Positions 1 through 10,241 of a DNA stretch of 64,000 nt are shown piece after piece; positions within the stretch are counted from its first letter, which is position 1, and every line of letters begins with the position of its first letter. A program made the translations under genes and the position numbers. The DNA lies in NCBI GenBank assembly GCA_029532415.1, contig JAQOTA010000034.1, forward strand, positions 434,001 to 498,000, read 5' to 3'. Below the pieces are notes generated by a model, which was not told the origin of the DNA, ran no database searches, and saw nothing but the letters and a program-made list of their open reading frames with translations. The stretch is from Marasmius tenuissimus (Eukaryota; Basidiomycota; Agaricomycetes; Agaricales; Marasmiaceae).

Positions 1-728
1 TCTCGATGGAATACTGTGCGTATCAACCGTTCGCGTCGTCAATAAGGATTGACATTCACGCTTTCGCAGCTCTCCATCCTCAAACATTCCCTACGCAGCT
101 CACCGAGATCGTTCACGCGTTCAACCACTTCCTTTCTACTTCCAACGTGAAGCCCTCCAACATCCACCTCGCCGGGGACTCTGCTGGAGCCAATCTGGTG
201 CTCCAGCTCCTCAGCCACACTTTACATCCACTGCCTTCCGCGGACGTTCCTGCATCTCCGCTTAACAACCTCTCCGAACCAATTCGTGGAACTCTACTCA
301 TCTCCCCATGGTGCTCGCTCAACGAGCGAACCTCAACTCACGTCGAGAACACGGCGTCGGATTGCCTCACAGCAGATAGTCTGCTGTACTGGGGCTCTTC
401 GTACCTTGGGGGAGTGAAATATTCGCACATACCATACATCAAGACGCTTGCAGCGGGTGAACGATGGTTCGATGGTGTTGACAAGCTCACCGAGAGGATT
501 CTCATTACTGCTGGTGATGCTGAGTGTTTGCTGGAGGATGCCATTCGTCTTCACGATCGGTTACAAGCATCGTGTGTCGAAGGAAAGCCCAAGTTGGAGG
601 TAGACGTTGAAGAGGATGGCGTGCACGAGGATATGATGATGGAATTGGGAGCTGGCGGAAGGTCATTAACTCCCGCTGGAGAGGGGATAGTTGAATGGTT
701 GTTGAAGGGACATGGTGTGAATGCGTAG
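1..728 (+). CDS. alpha/beta hydrolase, HSL/acetyl-esterase type (3' part)
   Basis: C-terminal part of a serine hydrolase; the 5' part lies outside the window. The nucleophile elbow GDSAG is seen after HLA. The later segment ITAGDAECLLED carries the likely catalytic Asp, and EDGVHEDM the likely catalytic His, in the order usual for hormone-sensitive-lipase-like esterases. An intron at about 20-69 (gtatca...tcgcag, with an attgac branch site) probably joins an upstream exon to the stretch starting PLHPQTFPTQL, so the ATG at position 6 is unlikely to be a real start. The stop is at 726-728, followed by an AATAAA-like signal at 817. The substrate cannot be told from sequence; a small-ester or lipid hydrolase is likely. 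Confidence 0.8.
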   Translation, partial: SMEYCAYQPFASSIRIDIHAFAALHPQTFPTQLTEIVHAFNHFLSTSNVKPSNIHLAGDSAGANLVLQLLSHTLHPLPSADVPASPLNNLSEPIRGTLLISPWCSLNERTSTHVENTASDCLTADSLLYWGSSYLGGVKYSHIPYIKTLAAGERWFDGVDKLTERILITAGDAECLLEDAIRLHDRLQASCVEGKPKLEVDVEEDGVHEDMMMELGAGGRSLTPAGEGIVEWLLKGHGVNA

Positions 729-1038
729 TTGCATCAAGTCTGACTTACCAAGATGCAACCCCTTGTAATACCCGTGGATCGTCTGTAACTTGTTCTATTC
801 TTTCCTGAATGAAATGAATAAAATGTCGCTTGCTGAACGGACCTGGAAAGTTGAACAAAATGACAATATACAGGGACCGCGTTCGCGGACCTGCAACACC
901 GAGACCGCGTTGTTTGCGCGTTTAGGTGGCAGTGCAGCTTGACACGTACACAGATCCTTTCTCCTCCACGTGTGGGTCGTCTTCCTCTGAGTCTGACCGC
1001 GACGACCACCTTCAGCTGCCTTCGAATTTTCCTCTAGA
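729..1038. other. intergenic, 3' UTR and promoter
   Basis: This lies between the hydrolase stop and the STE24 start. It holds an AATAAA polyadenylation-like signal at 817-822. I see no coding structure. Confidence 0.5.
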
Positions 1039-2818
1039 ATGGATATTCTCCACTTAAATCTGTCCAAAATACAGCGTCACCTCGCGTTTGTTGCTGTTGA
1101 CCCAATCGACTGGAAATTCTACGTCCAAGCATTCTCATGGGGTGTCACACTCTTTGAATCATATCTGCTGTGAGTTGCCGACCTTTCGCTCTGTAGCGCA
1201 ATCTCATTTTTATTATCTATAGTCTTCGCCAGTACCCACTGTACTCGAAAATCGAGCCACCGGCAGCCTTGAAGAAGCACATCTCTGCGGAAGACTTTGA
1301 AAAGTCGCAAAAGTATGGCAAAGACAAGGCCAAGTTTGCCTTGTTCTCCAAGCTCTTTAATCAATGTCTCGACTCCGCCATGTTGCAATACGGCTTCTAC
1401 GCTTGGTGCTGGAACGCAGCAGGACAAATCCTCGGCAAGTCTGGCTATGGACCGGAATACGAGGTTCGTGACGTGCCATTGTGCTGGAATCTGGTCATTC
1501 TAAACATTTTCCTTTAGATTCTACAATCGATCGTATTCTCCTTCCTGATGTATCTCTTGTCGTCCCTTCCAACTCTCCCTCTTTCGGTCTACTCGACTTT
1601 CGTCCTCGAAGAAAAGCACGGATTCAACAAGACCACCCCTGGTTTATTCGTTGCCGACCTTCTCAAGGGATGGGCGGTGGCTTTTGTTCTGGGTGCACCG
1701 TTCCTCGCGGCCTTCCTTTACATCTTCAAATGGGCGGGTGACCGTTTCGTTCCTTGGCTCATGGCTTTCATGTCAGTCCAACCGAACAATCTTTCTTTCT
1801 TCCCATGGTTCCTAATAGAACTTTTCGAATAGGATCTCGTTCCAGTTGTTGATGGTCATCCTCTACCCAACCGTGATCCAGCCGCTTTTCAACAAGCTTA
1901 CTCCCCTTCAAACTGGCGAGCTCCGAGACCGCACTGAAGCTCTTGCCACTAAACTCCAATTCCCACTCAAGCACCTGTACGAGATTGATGGATCCAAGAG
2001 GAGCTCACACAGCAACGCCTACTTCTTTGGTCTTCCCTGGGTAAGTGTGGTGTTCTCGGAACCGCGACTGAATGATTCATAATGGTGCTGTAGAGCAAAC
2101 ACATTGTCATCTTCGATACTCTCATTCAGCAGAGCAAGCCCGACGAGGTTGAGGCTGTCCTTGGTGAGCAGCTGCCTTTGATCTTCGCTCCCTTCATCTC
2201 TGGGATTAATGAGCTACTTTATCCAGCACACGAACTCGGACACTGGTATTACATGCATCCCACCAAAATGATGGCCATCTCTCAGATCCACATCTTCACC
2301 ATCTTGGCGTTATTCCCCGCGTTCCTCCACGCACCACCTCTCCTGCGCTCGTTCGACTTCCCCAAAGCCGTCGCTGCTCAACCTCCCACCATCGTCGCGT
2401 TCTTGCTCTTCCAGGTATGTATGATGCAGCCTACTTTTCGTGCCTGACTGACACGCAATTAGATGATCTTGACTCCATTGGAAGCAGTCATCAGCATTGG
2501 AATGAACGCTGTCAGCCGTCACTTTGAATGGGAAGCTGACCGCTTCGCATGCATACTACAAGACCAATTGAAGGACGAGAAGATGCAGGATATGGGTGAA
2601 CGTCTCGGAAGGGCGCTCATCACGCTGCATGTGAAGAATTTGTCTACTGTTTGGGTCGATTGGCTGTGAGTTTTTCCTCCTCGTTCCATCTACGTCTGTG
2701 GTGACTGACCCTGCATGGTTCTATTAGGTACTCTGCGTACCACCACTCTCATCCCACGTTGACCGAGAGACTGAAGGAGTTGGAGAAGTTCCAGGTCAAG
2801 AGGGAGAAGAAAAATTAG
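1039..2818 (+). CDS. STE24: CAAX prenyl protease 1 (Ste24-type zinc metalloprotease)
   Basis: Multi-pass ER/nuclear-envelope metalloprotease that trims prenylated CAAX proteins such as mating pheromones. Proposed exons: 1039-1169, 1223-1463, 1518-1771, 1833-2040, 2094-2163, 2227-2414, 2463-2665, 2728-2818 (461 aa, normal for the family). The zinc motif HELGH is assembled across the intron at 2164-2226, with the preceding Ala codon split (g/ca), giving AVLAHELGHW at about residues 303-307. The third ligand lies in EWEADRFA. The N-terminal half carries several hydrophobic helices, and the conserved segments YGFYAWCW, EEKHGFNKTT and HSNAYFFGLPW are clear. The tail is basic (REKKN). Annotation is confident because the splice junctions restore known family motifs. 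Confidence 0.95.
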
Positions 2819-3268
2819 AGACGTACACGTTTTTAACCAATTGCCCCATGTACCGGATGAACAGTTTCGCAAAATGAGTCTCAATTAATGTATTCACTGT
2901 TGTTCTGCCCAATTTTCTGTCATTTCTCTCACATGGAGGAATAATGCAGATTGACGATCGTTGACGGTGGTGAGGGGTGTACAATTGCAATGATTGATTC
3001 GTGATTTCTCGTTCTCGCGCCGGCAGTAGACATACACCACAGCTACACACATAAATCCGCTTGTTTCGGTCAGCCTCTAATTTTCGGGCCTTGTGCTTCC
3101 CGGTCTACATAAGAACCCCCTCATGCTCAACCCCCAGGTGCACGCTGACAGGGTGAATATGTACGACGTATAGGAGAATTCTCCCCTGCCCCAGTCTCAA
3201 CGAAGTGGGTCCGGACCCCGACAACCGTGGACGAAAGGAAGAAAGGACACCCCCTCCCAGGCAATGTC
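2819..3268. other. convergent intergenic region
   Basis: Tail-to-tail gap between STE24 (+) and the MYND gene (-). No ORF with family features and no repeat is seen. Confidence 0.4.
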
Positions 3269-5732
3269 CTAGACCTTCTCTTCGTTCGATCCGAGGACGG
3301 GAACAAACTCCATGAATCGAGCGGAAAAGTTGACACCGCACAAGGTCGCTTTTGAGAAGTAATTCGGATCAACTTGAACTAACTCAGGAGAGGCCGGAGC
3401 CCCAAACAAACACGTGCCTAGCTGGTAGAATTCGTTCCGGGAGAGAGAAGGTAACTGGTGTTCTCGAGCTTGTAACGGGACTCCGAATCGCTGGCATGAG
3501 GGTAAGCGGCGTCAGGAGAACGTAGAGAGGGTCGCGACGGACCTTGGGATGCACCCGATGTTGACGCCGTAACTCTACTCCAAGTGCCTCCGAGTCTGAT
3601 GGAGTGTTCATATTTTGTGCTTTCAGGTACTCCTGAAAGGCTTGATCGTGATCGCAAAATGCATCGAGGGATTCTATCATCCTCAGAAGCTTAGGCGAAC
3701 GTAAACCTTGCGCGAAGGATTTCTTGAATTTGGTGTGCTTGAAAGAAAGCGAAGTAAGAATCCGGTTCTCCAATAAGGGGCGACATTGTGGTAAGGTACG
3801 CACCAATCCCGGAATCTTGAAACACTTTTCCATAATACTCGCCAACGCCACCCTCGGATTGGACCTAGCCAACGTGCTCCCATACCCCCCAGGCAAACCC
3901 TCATGCCACGTCCTCGTCGACATCAAAATCGTCGCACACCGATTATCCTTCTTCAACAATGGCCCCCACTCCGCAAGACACTCCCGAATCCCAACCTCCT
4001 CGACCAAGCACCCCGTGTCAATCCGATCAAAACACGCGCCTCCTTCGAATCGGGGTCCCAAAGCCCCAGACAAAAGTCCCTTTGATAAGATTTTGAGGTC
4101 GAATTGCGTGAGGTGGATGTGGACCTTGAGGTCTTTGATGCGACACGCGAATTCACGGAGTTGGGATTTAACGTGGAAGAAGAGACAGCCTAATATGTCG
4201 GCTGAGTCGACGCCGTGTTTTTCACCGGAGGAAAGAACAGATGATATATCCCACCCTCGGAGGGGGTTGTAGTCGCCTAGCCATTCACCGTGGGGGGAAA
4301 AGAGAAGTCTGGTAGGAGTGAGTGTGGGGTTAGCATTCGGAATTGAGCAAAACGTACGAAACGTGAATGTGGGACGTAAGATTCCAGAAGAACTGATAAT
4401 GAAGAGAAAGATAAACTCGACTTACCGGTTTGGGTGTGTGAAATTCGTCGTGTATAGCGAGAAAGGTGACAGAATCCCGGTTTCACGGTAGTTCTTGAAG
4501 GACATTCGATGTGGAGGAGTCAACTTGGACATGAACCAATCCCAATTGTCCGCATTGTCGTGCTGGGTCGTTGTACAGTACATGCCTTTCATGGCAGAAG
4601 AGAGTGTGAACGAAGGATGGCCATGGAACATCTCCATTAGCTGTCGAACTCCCATCGCAGTCTGGGTCGAGTAGATCGTACTACCAATACCTCTTGTAGC
4701 GAGACGTACACGGAACGACATGACGGATTGTTGTTTGGGAGAGGTATCGCTGGCGTAGATGTAGTCCACACATCGCTGGACGTACTCTGCGCACTGAGGG
4801 GTCAGAGCTGTCGAGTACATTAGGTGGGTGGCAAGTTCCGAGGCTTCGTCAAGAGAAGGACCTGCTCCAAGAAGTGCAAAGAGGACGACGAGGTTCCGAT
4901 TGATGACCGTGGCATCGGTATCGTTCAGGACAATTTCACAACGTCCGGAATAGTCTTTCGGAAGATTGTTTACGGTCTTGACTAGATTCCGTATGTCGGT
5001 GCAGGCTACGGTTGTAATGAACACACAGAGAGAAGGAGAGGATTGCAACGGCAGGACACACATATAAAACATATTTTAAAGTCCTGCTCCTTTGCGCCTT
5101 CGCCCTCGTTGTACGAAAGCCGGAGAACATCGAGAGCCGGTAATACGTGTGGGGGGTTCGGGGTGGTATGAACCAGGTTGTGGAACCAGGACAGAGATGC
5201 AAGGAAGCGGGGCTCTCGATTCTCCATAATCCATCTAGGTTGCCAGCTCTTGTCGAGATACGGGTTTGCACAACTGGAGCTATGCTGAGGCCAATGTTGT
5301 TTTTGACATCGCTCTGAACAATACTGATTACGCCGCAATCAGAATTTGAGAATTTGAATAATCAAGAAAAGGAATTATGAAGACCTTGACGAGATGACAC
5401 TGTCGACGGGATAGTCATTAGATCGATAACGAGATTTATGACCAGGTTTACAGACGTACTCCTAGACAAGGGATTGTTCCTTTGTTACTGCACCTGCGGT
5501 GAATGGCGACGGGCATCCTTCCCATATGATTTCCGCAGGTCAAAGTGGCAAGAGTGCTTCCATCCAGATCAGAGCCAAGCCCGAGGGACACAAAGCCCTC
5601 AAGAGAAAGCAGACGTGGCCTGTCGCCTTTATGCAAGGCCGTAGAGTCAAAAGGTTTACTCTTGCAGTTGGACGAACTTCCATCGGATGCTTTCCTGTTA
5701 CGGATAGCGAGAGAATGCAACCGGATGAGCAT
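3269..5732 (-). CDS. MYND zinc finger protein with DUF4470 domain
   Basis: Proposed exons on the minus strand: 5460-5732, 5385-5399, 5062-5323, 4426-5005, 3543-4308, 3269-3490 (705 aa). A MYND finger is assembled from three exons: C81 and C89 from exon 1, C92 from a 15 nt exon coding CHLVK, then YCSERCQKQHW..H..C (C98, C102, H106, H110, C114). It is followed by a DUF4470 module: ALDVLRL, DFKICFISCTDIRNLVKTV, IVLND and NRNLVVLFALL. That domain also occurs at the N-terminus of dynein assembly factors, but many mushroom homologues have unknown roles. The C-terminus HPKRFGVPL...NEEKV is reached only by splicing out 3491-3542. The start ATG at 5732 is uncertain because residues 1-78 look poorly conserved. 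MYND fingers usually bind proline-rich protein partners. Confidence 0.82.
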
Positions 5733-6872
5733 GCTAACGAACGAGGGAAAAGGACAGGGAGGAGAAGTGATAGAGTAAGAGACTGGCTATCCTGTTATAT
5801 GACCATAGAGCTCTGTGGAAAGTCTGGTAGAAAAGGAGTGTTGAATTGGGCTTCTGGACCCTCTCCGAGGTTGAAGGAGGAGCCAGCCACGTTGCTACAT
5901 TCTATTACGTTTCCTGCGGGTCTGGCTCTTCCAGTGGAGTGGCCCTCGATGAGCTCGCGACAGCGGCGATGCTCCATCTACCAGCCTCATGGCTTCGAGG
6001 ATTCTAAAGTTGTGGTTTGGCCCTTAACTCGAATATTCTCGATGCTGAGGAAGCGCGTCAAGTTTCAAGTGTCCATCGCTTTGATGTAGGACAGTTGAGT
6101 CGAGCTGCCTGTTCAAAAGAGTAAAACAAGATCGCGTCGAAGAGAACCTGAAGAGCACCAATGGCACTGCCGATGGACTGTGCTGGTGAAAGTGAGAATG
6201 GCGGATTTAGCGGCCCGAGTATGTACCGGGCCGGTAGATGAAGATGAGAACTTGAAGTCCCTTTTTAGAACGATTACAAGTCCACGGTGCACGCAACCTC
6301 CACCCGCATCCATCATCGATTCATGATCTTTCTCAAATCTTCCTGTCGACATGGCTCGCGTCCCTCGCTTCCCCGCTTTTAAGGCCAAGGCTAACTCATT
6401 AAGCTTCATTTCGCTCTAGCGCCACAGGAATGGCAGTTTAAGGGTCCAAAAACTCATTATGGCTTACGGCTGGATTCGGACTGGGCTTTATTTGGGATGA
6501 TATTTCAGAATCAAATATCAATCAGTTGGTTTTGGGTTGATTGGAACGCACTCCAGGGCTCTCTCCCGGTACTGACAATGTGTTTAGGTCGATCTCCGGC
6601 ATCTGGACCCTATGGTCTCTGCAGTGTCGGTTTTTTTTGCCGAGCGGCTAGAGGGACGTACCGAAAATAAATTAATAAAATACGCGGAACACCAAAAGTC
6701 TCACACTCATCCCTGTCGGTTCTGCCGGCTCCTCAAATAGGGCCATCTATACCGGCCCCATTTTCGGTTTTCAATCCCCCCATCACCCCTTACACGGCGT
6801 ACTTCCTTACCACCAACTTACGCCAGCTAGTGCGTCAGGGAACACTCTTTTTGGTTGGATTTTGTTCTTACA
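5733..6872. other. intergenic, no gene seen
   Basis: Roughly 1.1 kb upstream of two divergent genes. Several ORFs exist but none shows a family motif or plausible exon chain. An AT-rich stretch (aaataaattaataaaatac) lies at about 6664-6683, before the next gene. Confidence 0.4.
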
Positions 6873-7183
6873 ATGGGCGGCGAGTCAACAAAGAGTGAGT
6901 GCTGGTATTCATTCACTTCACCTGCATCGGGCTCTGAACAAGGTCGACTTTTGGGCATCTCCTTCTAGGTTCAAACTCCTCGAAGCCAAAGACCAAGACT
7001 AAGCTCTTCGGTGGCTCGAAATCACGCAAAGATGCTTCGCTCACTCCTCCTGATTCCAATTCTATCTCATCGACACCCGACGTCGTGAACGGAAGCGTCA
7101 GAGAAATCATCATTCCCGAGGATGTTCTCAATTCCACCAGCAAACCAGTAGAAAAGAATCCAGCGCTCTGCGAAGGGTGGTGA
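6873..7183 (+). CDS. small protein with predicted N-myristoylation motif
   Basis: Candidate two-exon gene: 6873-6894 and 6969-7183, giving 78 aa. The start MGGESTK fits the N-myristoyltransferase rule (Gly2, small residue at position 6, basic residue at 7). The first exon ends at a perfect gtgagt donor and the acceptor is ttctag. The rest is Lys/Ser/Pro-rich and low in complexity (KPKTKTKLFGGSKSRK, then a PDSNSISSTPDVV stretch), compatible with a membrane-tethered disordered peptide. I do not recognise a family. It could also be chance coding, since the protein is short. Confidence 0.4.
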
Positions 7184-7826
7184 AGTAGGGCGTTTTCAAC
7201 ACTGAACAGGAGGTTTAATTTCGTGGGATGCACATGGAGAGTTCGGATGGATTACCAGCAGCGTGCCCGTATTATTCGGTCAGGAGCAGGGAGGTCGTTC
7301 ACGAGGTTGAAGAGTTGGGAATCCTTCGGTTGGATCCATTCTACTGTATATATCGCCATAATCTTTTCGATTCTTTCTTTCCCAAGCTACATTCCTCATT
7401 CACCGCAGCAATAGTGTAATGGTATCGTCCACTTTGATTATTTTTCTACTTGACATTTATTGGATGCAAATTGAACATATTGAAAGGGACCGAGACCCCT
7501 GAGGATGCGGACAGACAGGAAAATGCCATACAACGATAAGGAACCCGCAGGAGACTATGTATACTCACTCTCACTTTGTTCTCACACTTGCACTAGCCAT
7601 GCGCCAGATGGAAACATCAGAACTCAACGTTTGAACGTTTGATTCGGTCAATTGAGCGGTGATGAGGACCAAGTAACGGTGAAAGGCACTGATCATGTTT
7701 ACCCCAGAAGGAAATCCAGATCATGCCGGCGGCGTTTGAGAGATAAGATGAAGATAATCGCGACCCAATGACGTTTTCGCAGTTTGCACCTTCACCTCCA
7801 CCTCAAACTTCCATCTTCCAAACGCG
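7184..7826. other. intergenic, no gene seen
   Basis: The sequence near 7408-7440 has an A-box-like TAGTGTAATGG but no B box, so I do not call a tRNA. No other feature is seen. Confidence 0.4.
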
Positions 7827-8603
7827 ATGGAAGACCCTCAGGCAGAAATCTCCAACGTAGTCTCGCTTCTAACAACTGCATCTTCTCCGGAAATCCAGGA
7901 TGCTACATTCGAGCGCTACCTTACTCCGGACGCTGGTTTTCGCCACCCCATCTGTCGCGTTGACCCGGGACCTAGTTCTCGAGATGCTGTATTGGGGATA
8001 TACCAGCACGTTGTTTCTTCTTTACGCGTCAGAACGCCGTTGAATTGAACCGCTGGAACAGATGGTACCGTGTTATGTCGCCGACGCTGGAGATGCGCGT
8101 CGAGAACGTGGTATTTGACAAAGAAAACTGTGTTATGTTCTTGGAAGTAACACAGAAGTTCCATATACGGCTGTCTCCTCTCCCAGCTCGTTGGTCGAGG
8201 TGAGTCTTTGGATCACGCTTTTGCCTCGGAGATTTCAAATCTGACTATATTTTCAAAATCTGACTATATTTTCAAGGCTCGTTGTCCGTTTGACTCTACG
8301 AGAGGTTAACGGGCTTTATTACATTGCGTTTCAAGAAGACTTTTATCATCCCGATGTGAGCTATCTACTTGATCCACGGTTACTTATGATTGACTGAGTT
8401 GATGTCCATCTGTATAGGATTTTTGCAATCTCATGATACCACCTCTCGCCCCGCTTCTAAGGATCGCACTCACGGGAGCCAGCGTCGCTTCAAATGCATA
8501 TGCGACGATTGCCCAGGTCCTTGGATTTTGGAGACCCAAACGGAATTCGTCTGTGGCACACCATGAAACTCGGGGATTATACGATGGTAATAGAACGGAA
8601 TGA
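7827..8603 (+). CDS. SnoaL-like domain protein of fungi
   Basis: Resembles a widespread fungal family of about 190-220 aa with a SnoaL/NTF2-like fold and unknown function. Exons: 7827-8005, 8062-8199, 8277-8355, 8418-8603 (193 aa). Family signatures: SPEIQDATFERYLTPDAGF, RDAVLGIYQ, WYRVMSP, LVVRLTLRE, GLYYIAFQEDFYHPD and PPLAPLLRIAL. Joining IYQ to WYR needs an intron with a GC donor (8006 gcacgt ... aacag 8061); no GT donor keeps the frame. The next intron (8200-8276) carries a 19 bp tandem duplication at its 3' end. If the GC donor is not used, the gene would be frameshifted. A polyadenylation-like AATAAA lies at 8709. Confidence 0.78.
8237..8274 (+). repeat. 19 bp tandem duplication at a 3' splice site
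   Basis: Two exact adjacent copies of a 19 bp unit (aaatctgactatattttca) at 8237-8255 and 8256-8274, inside the second intron of the SnoaL-like gene. Each copy contains a ctgac branch-point-like element. Only the second is followed by the AG acceptor (8275-8276). Confidence 0.9.
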
Positions 8604-9194
8604 TTATGATTCGGACTCGGATTGTCATTGCGGTCTCGAACTTCTGGTTTCTTGGCTTGATATTCATTTATGGAACAAGGACGTTATTGCCATTGGAGTT
8701 GGTATGGAAATAAAATACGGTTCCCGTAATTATACACGCACAAAATGATACATACATACAGTACGTCTTGATACACTTACCTTGGAACGGAATAAGGTGC
8801 TCCACCTGTGCGCGAGTCAGTTGCGATTTCCGAGGGTTGGCGAGGTTGTGCGTTACGGTAAGAAGGCCACCGCGGCAACGGACGATTGAGATTTGAGAGC
8901 GACGTATTGTATGATACAGCTATTCGTGAAGAGTTCCCTAGCAAAAGAAACCTATCAAAGGGGCGGGAAAAGAACAGGAGAGAAAACGAGAAACCTATAT
9001 GTATCAGTAGTTAGTTAGTACACGGATATTCGACAGTAAAAAAGATAGGAAAGCGTAAGAGGCGAGTCGTTTAACAAGTATCGATACAGCAGCTAGATCG
9101 TCGGAATCTGGAGTAAGAGATGTATGGTGTAAGTAAGGGGAAAATGGGAAAAGAGAAGAATGGAGAAAGAAAAGGTTCGTTCAGGACGTCTAGT
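8604..9194. other. convergent intergenic region
   Basis: Gap between the SnoaL-like gene (+) and the BTG-like gene (-). It contains likely 3' UTRs only. Confidence 0.4.
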
Positions 9195-10241
9195 TTAAGC
9201 AGCAACTCGCGGGGCACGTCGGCGCCAGTTATCGTTGTTGTCGGGGCCGAGCATGACACTTTTCTTCCTCTGGTTGTTTTGTCTGGGTGAGAAGCGGCGA
9301 GGTTGGTCGTTGGAGGGCGCGGGTGCAGCCTTCTTCGCAGGTGTCGAAGGCTGGGCGGGTTTGCTAGATTTGCCACTTCCGAGCATAACGCCACCGGTGA
9401 TAACACCAGTCTGACCGCCCTGATACATGTACCGAGTGACTTCCTTCCTCGACCGGTCGATAACCGGACGACGTTGGCCCCGGGCGGAGAGTTGGTGAGC
9501 GGTGATGGGTTTGAAGTCGTCCTCTACAGCCGCGGGCTCTGGGAGATCAGCCTTAGTGCTAGCAGGGCTGGAAGGCGACGAGATGGCCGTTTCAGCATCG
9601 GAACCAGAGGTAGAGAAGTTGAATGAAACGGTGGAGTCGGTGTCAGACTCGCTATCTGAATCATCTTCCGCCGAGGATGTCGGGGAGAACAGGGTGGGGA
9701 TTCTGATGGGTGCAGGTGCAGAAACTTCCCTCCTGGTACGAACTGAGTCCAACAGCGCGTTGATCTTCTCAGCCATTGGTGAAACCGCTGCGCGCTCTTT
9801 CTCTTGTTCCTTCTTCATGGCGGTCTTTGAGATGGGAAGAACTTCGGAAGGCTCCTCCGGAGGTGCGGACCAAATGGTGGAGAGTTCGCCCTCATCGCCA
9901 ACACGAGCTTGCAAGGAACCCTCCATAACGAAAATGAGGAGGTTTTTGCCACCTGAGAGTAGACTGATCCACTCGAGCCAAGTGAGGGTGCCACCAGAGG
10001 CCACGCAGGCTGCCAGAATGGGTGCGGGAGGAAGGAAGCAGGAGGAGAGGATCATACTGAATGGTGCCAAAGCTCCAGATACGATGAGAGACGAAAAGTG
10101 GTTCTGGAGAAGAGCTTTCGTGGTCATGATTGTGGCTGCGGGATACGACCCGTGAAGGGGAGCAGTGAGGTACTCAATAAGCTGGGTAAGAGTAGCAGTC
10201 AAAGCAAGAGCTTTGGAAGTGGTAATCGGGGAGATAGGCAT
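9195..10241 (-). CDS. BTG/Tob-like (anti-proliferative) domain protein
   Basis: Single-exon gene, 348 aa from the ATG at 10241; the upstream in-frame extension has no ATG. Residues about 8-130 have the layout of the basidiomycete BTG/Tob-like domain: a helical start (ALALTATLTQLIEYLTAPL), a PPAPILAACVASGG segment, LTWLEWISLLSGGKNLLIFV, then a short basic/acidic stretch ending STIW. BTG/Tob proteins bind CCR4-NOT deadenylase subunits. The remainder is disordered: a Ser/Asp-rich acidic block (SSAEDDSDSESDTDST), then an Arg/Lys/Pro-rich C-terminus with RRFSPRQNNQRKK. The family assignment rests on remembered patterns, so an uncharacterised regulator is the alternative. Confidence 0.6.
   Translation of the reverse strand: MPISPITTSKALALTATLTQLIEYLTAPLHGSYPAATIMTTKALLQNHFSSLIVSGALAPFSMILSSCFLPPAPILAACVASGGTLTWLEWISLLSGGKNLLIFVMEGSLQARVGDEGELSTIWSAPPEEPSEVLPISKTAMKKEQEKERAAVSPMAEKINALLDSVRTRREVSAPAPIRIPTLFSPTSSAEDDSDSESDTDSTVSFNFSTSGSDAETAISSPSSPASTKADLPEPAAVEDDFKPITAHQLSARGQRRPVIDRSRKEVTRYMYQGGQTGVITGGVMLGSGKSSKPAQPSTPAKKAAPAPSNDQPRRFSPRQNNQRKKSVMLGPDNNDNWRRRAPRVAA

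Noticed and set aside
4309..4425. Extra small exon inside the 117 nt MYND-gene intron
   Set aside because: It would need a 33 nt intron and would break the family segment THPNRLLFSPHGEW, which is continuous without it.
5499..6089. 196-codon plus-strand ORF
   Set aside because: It overlaps the first exon of the MYND gene on the other strand, is Arg-rich with no domain, and has no plausible exon partners.
7408..7480. tRNA-like A box (TAGTGTAATGG)
   Set aside because: No B box (GGTTCGAnnCC) and no acceptor stem could be folded.
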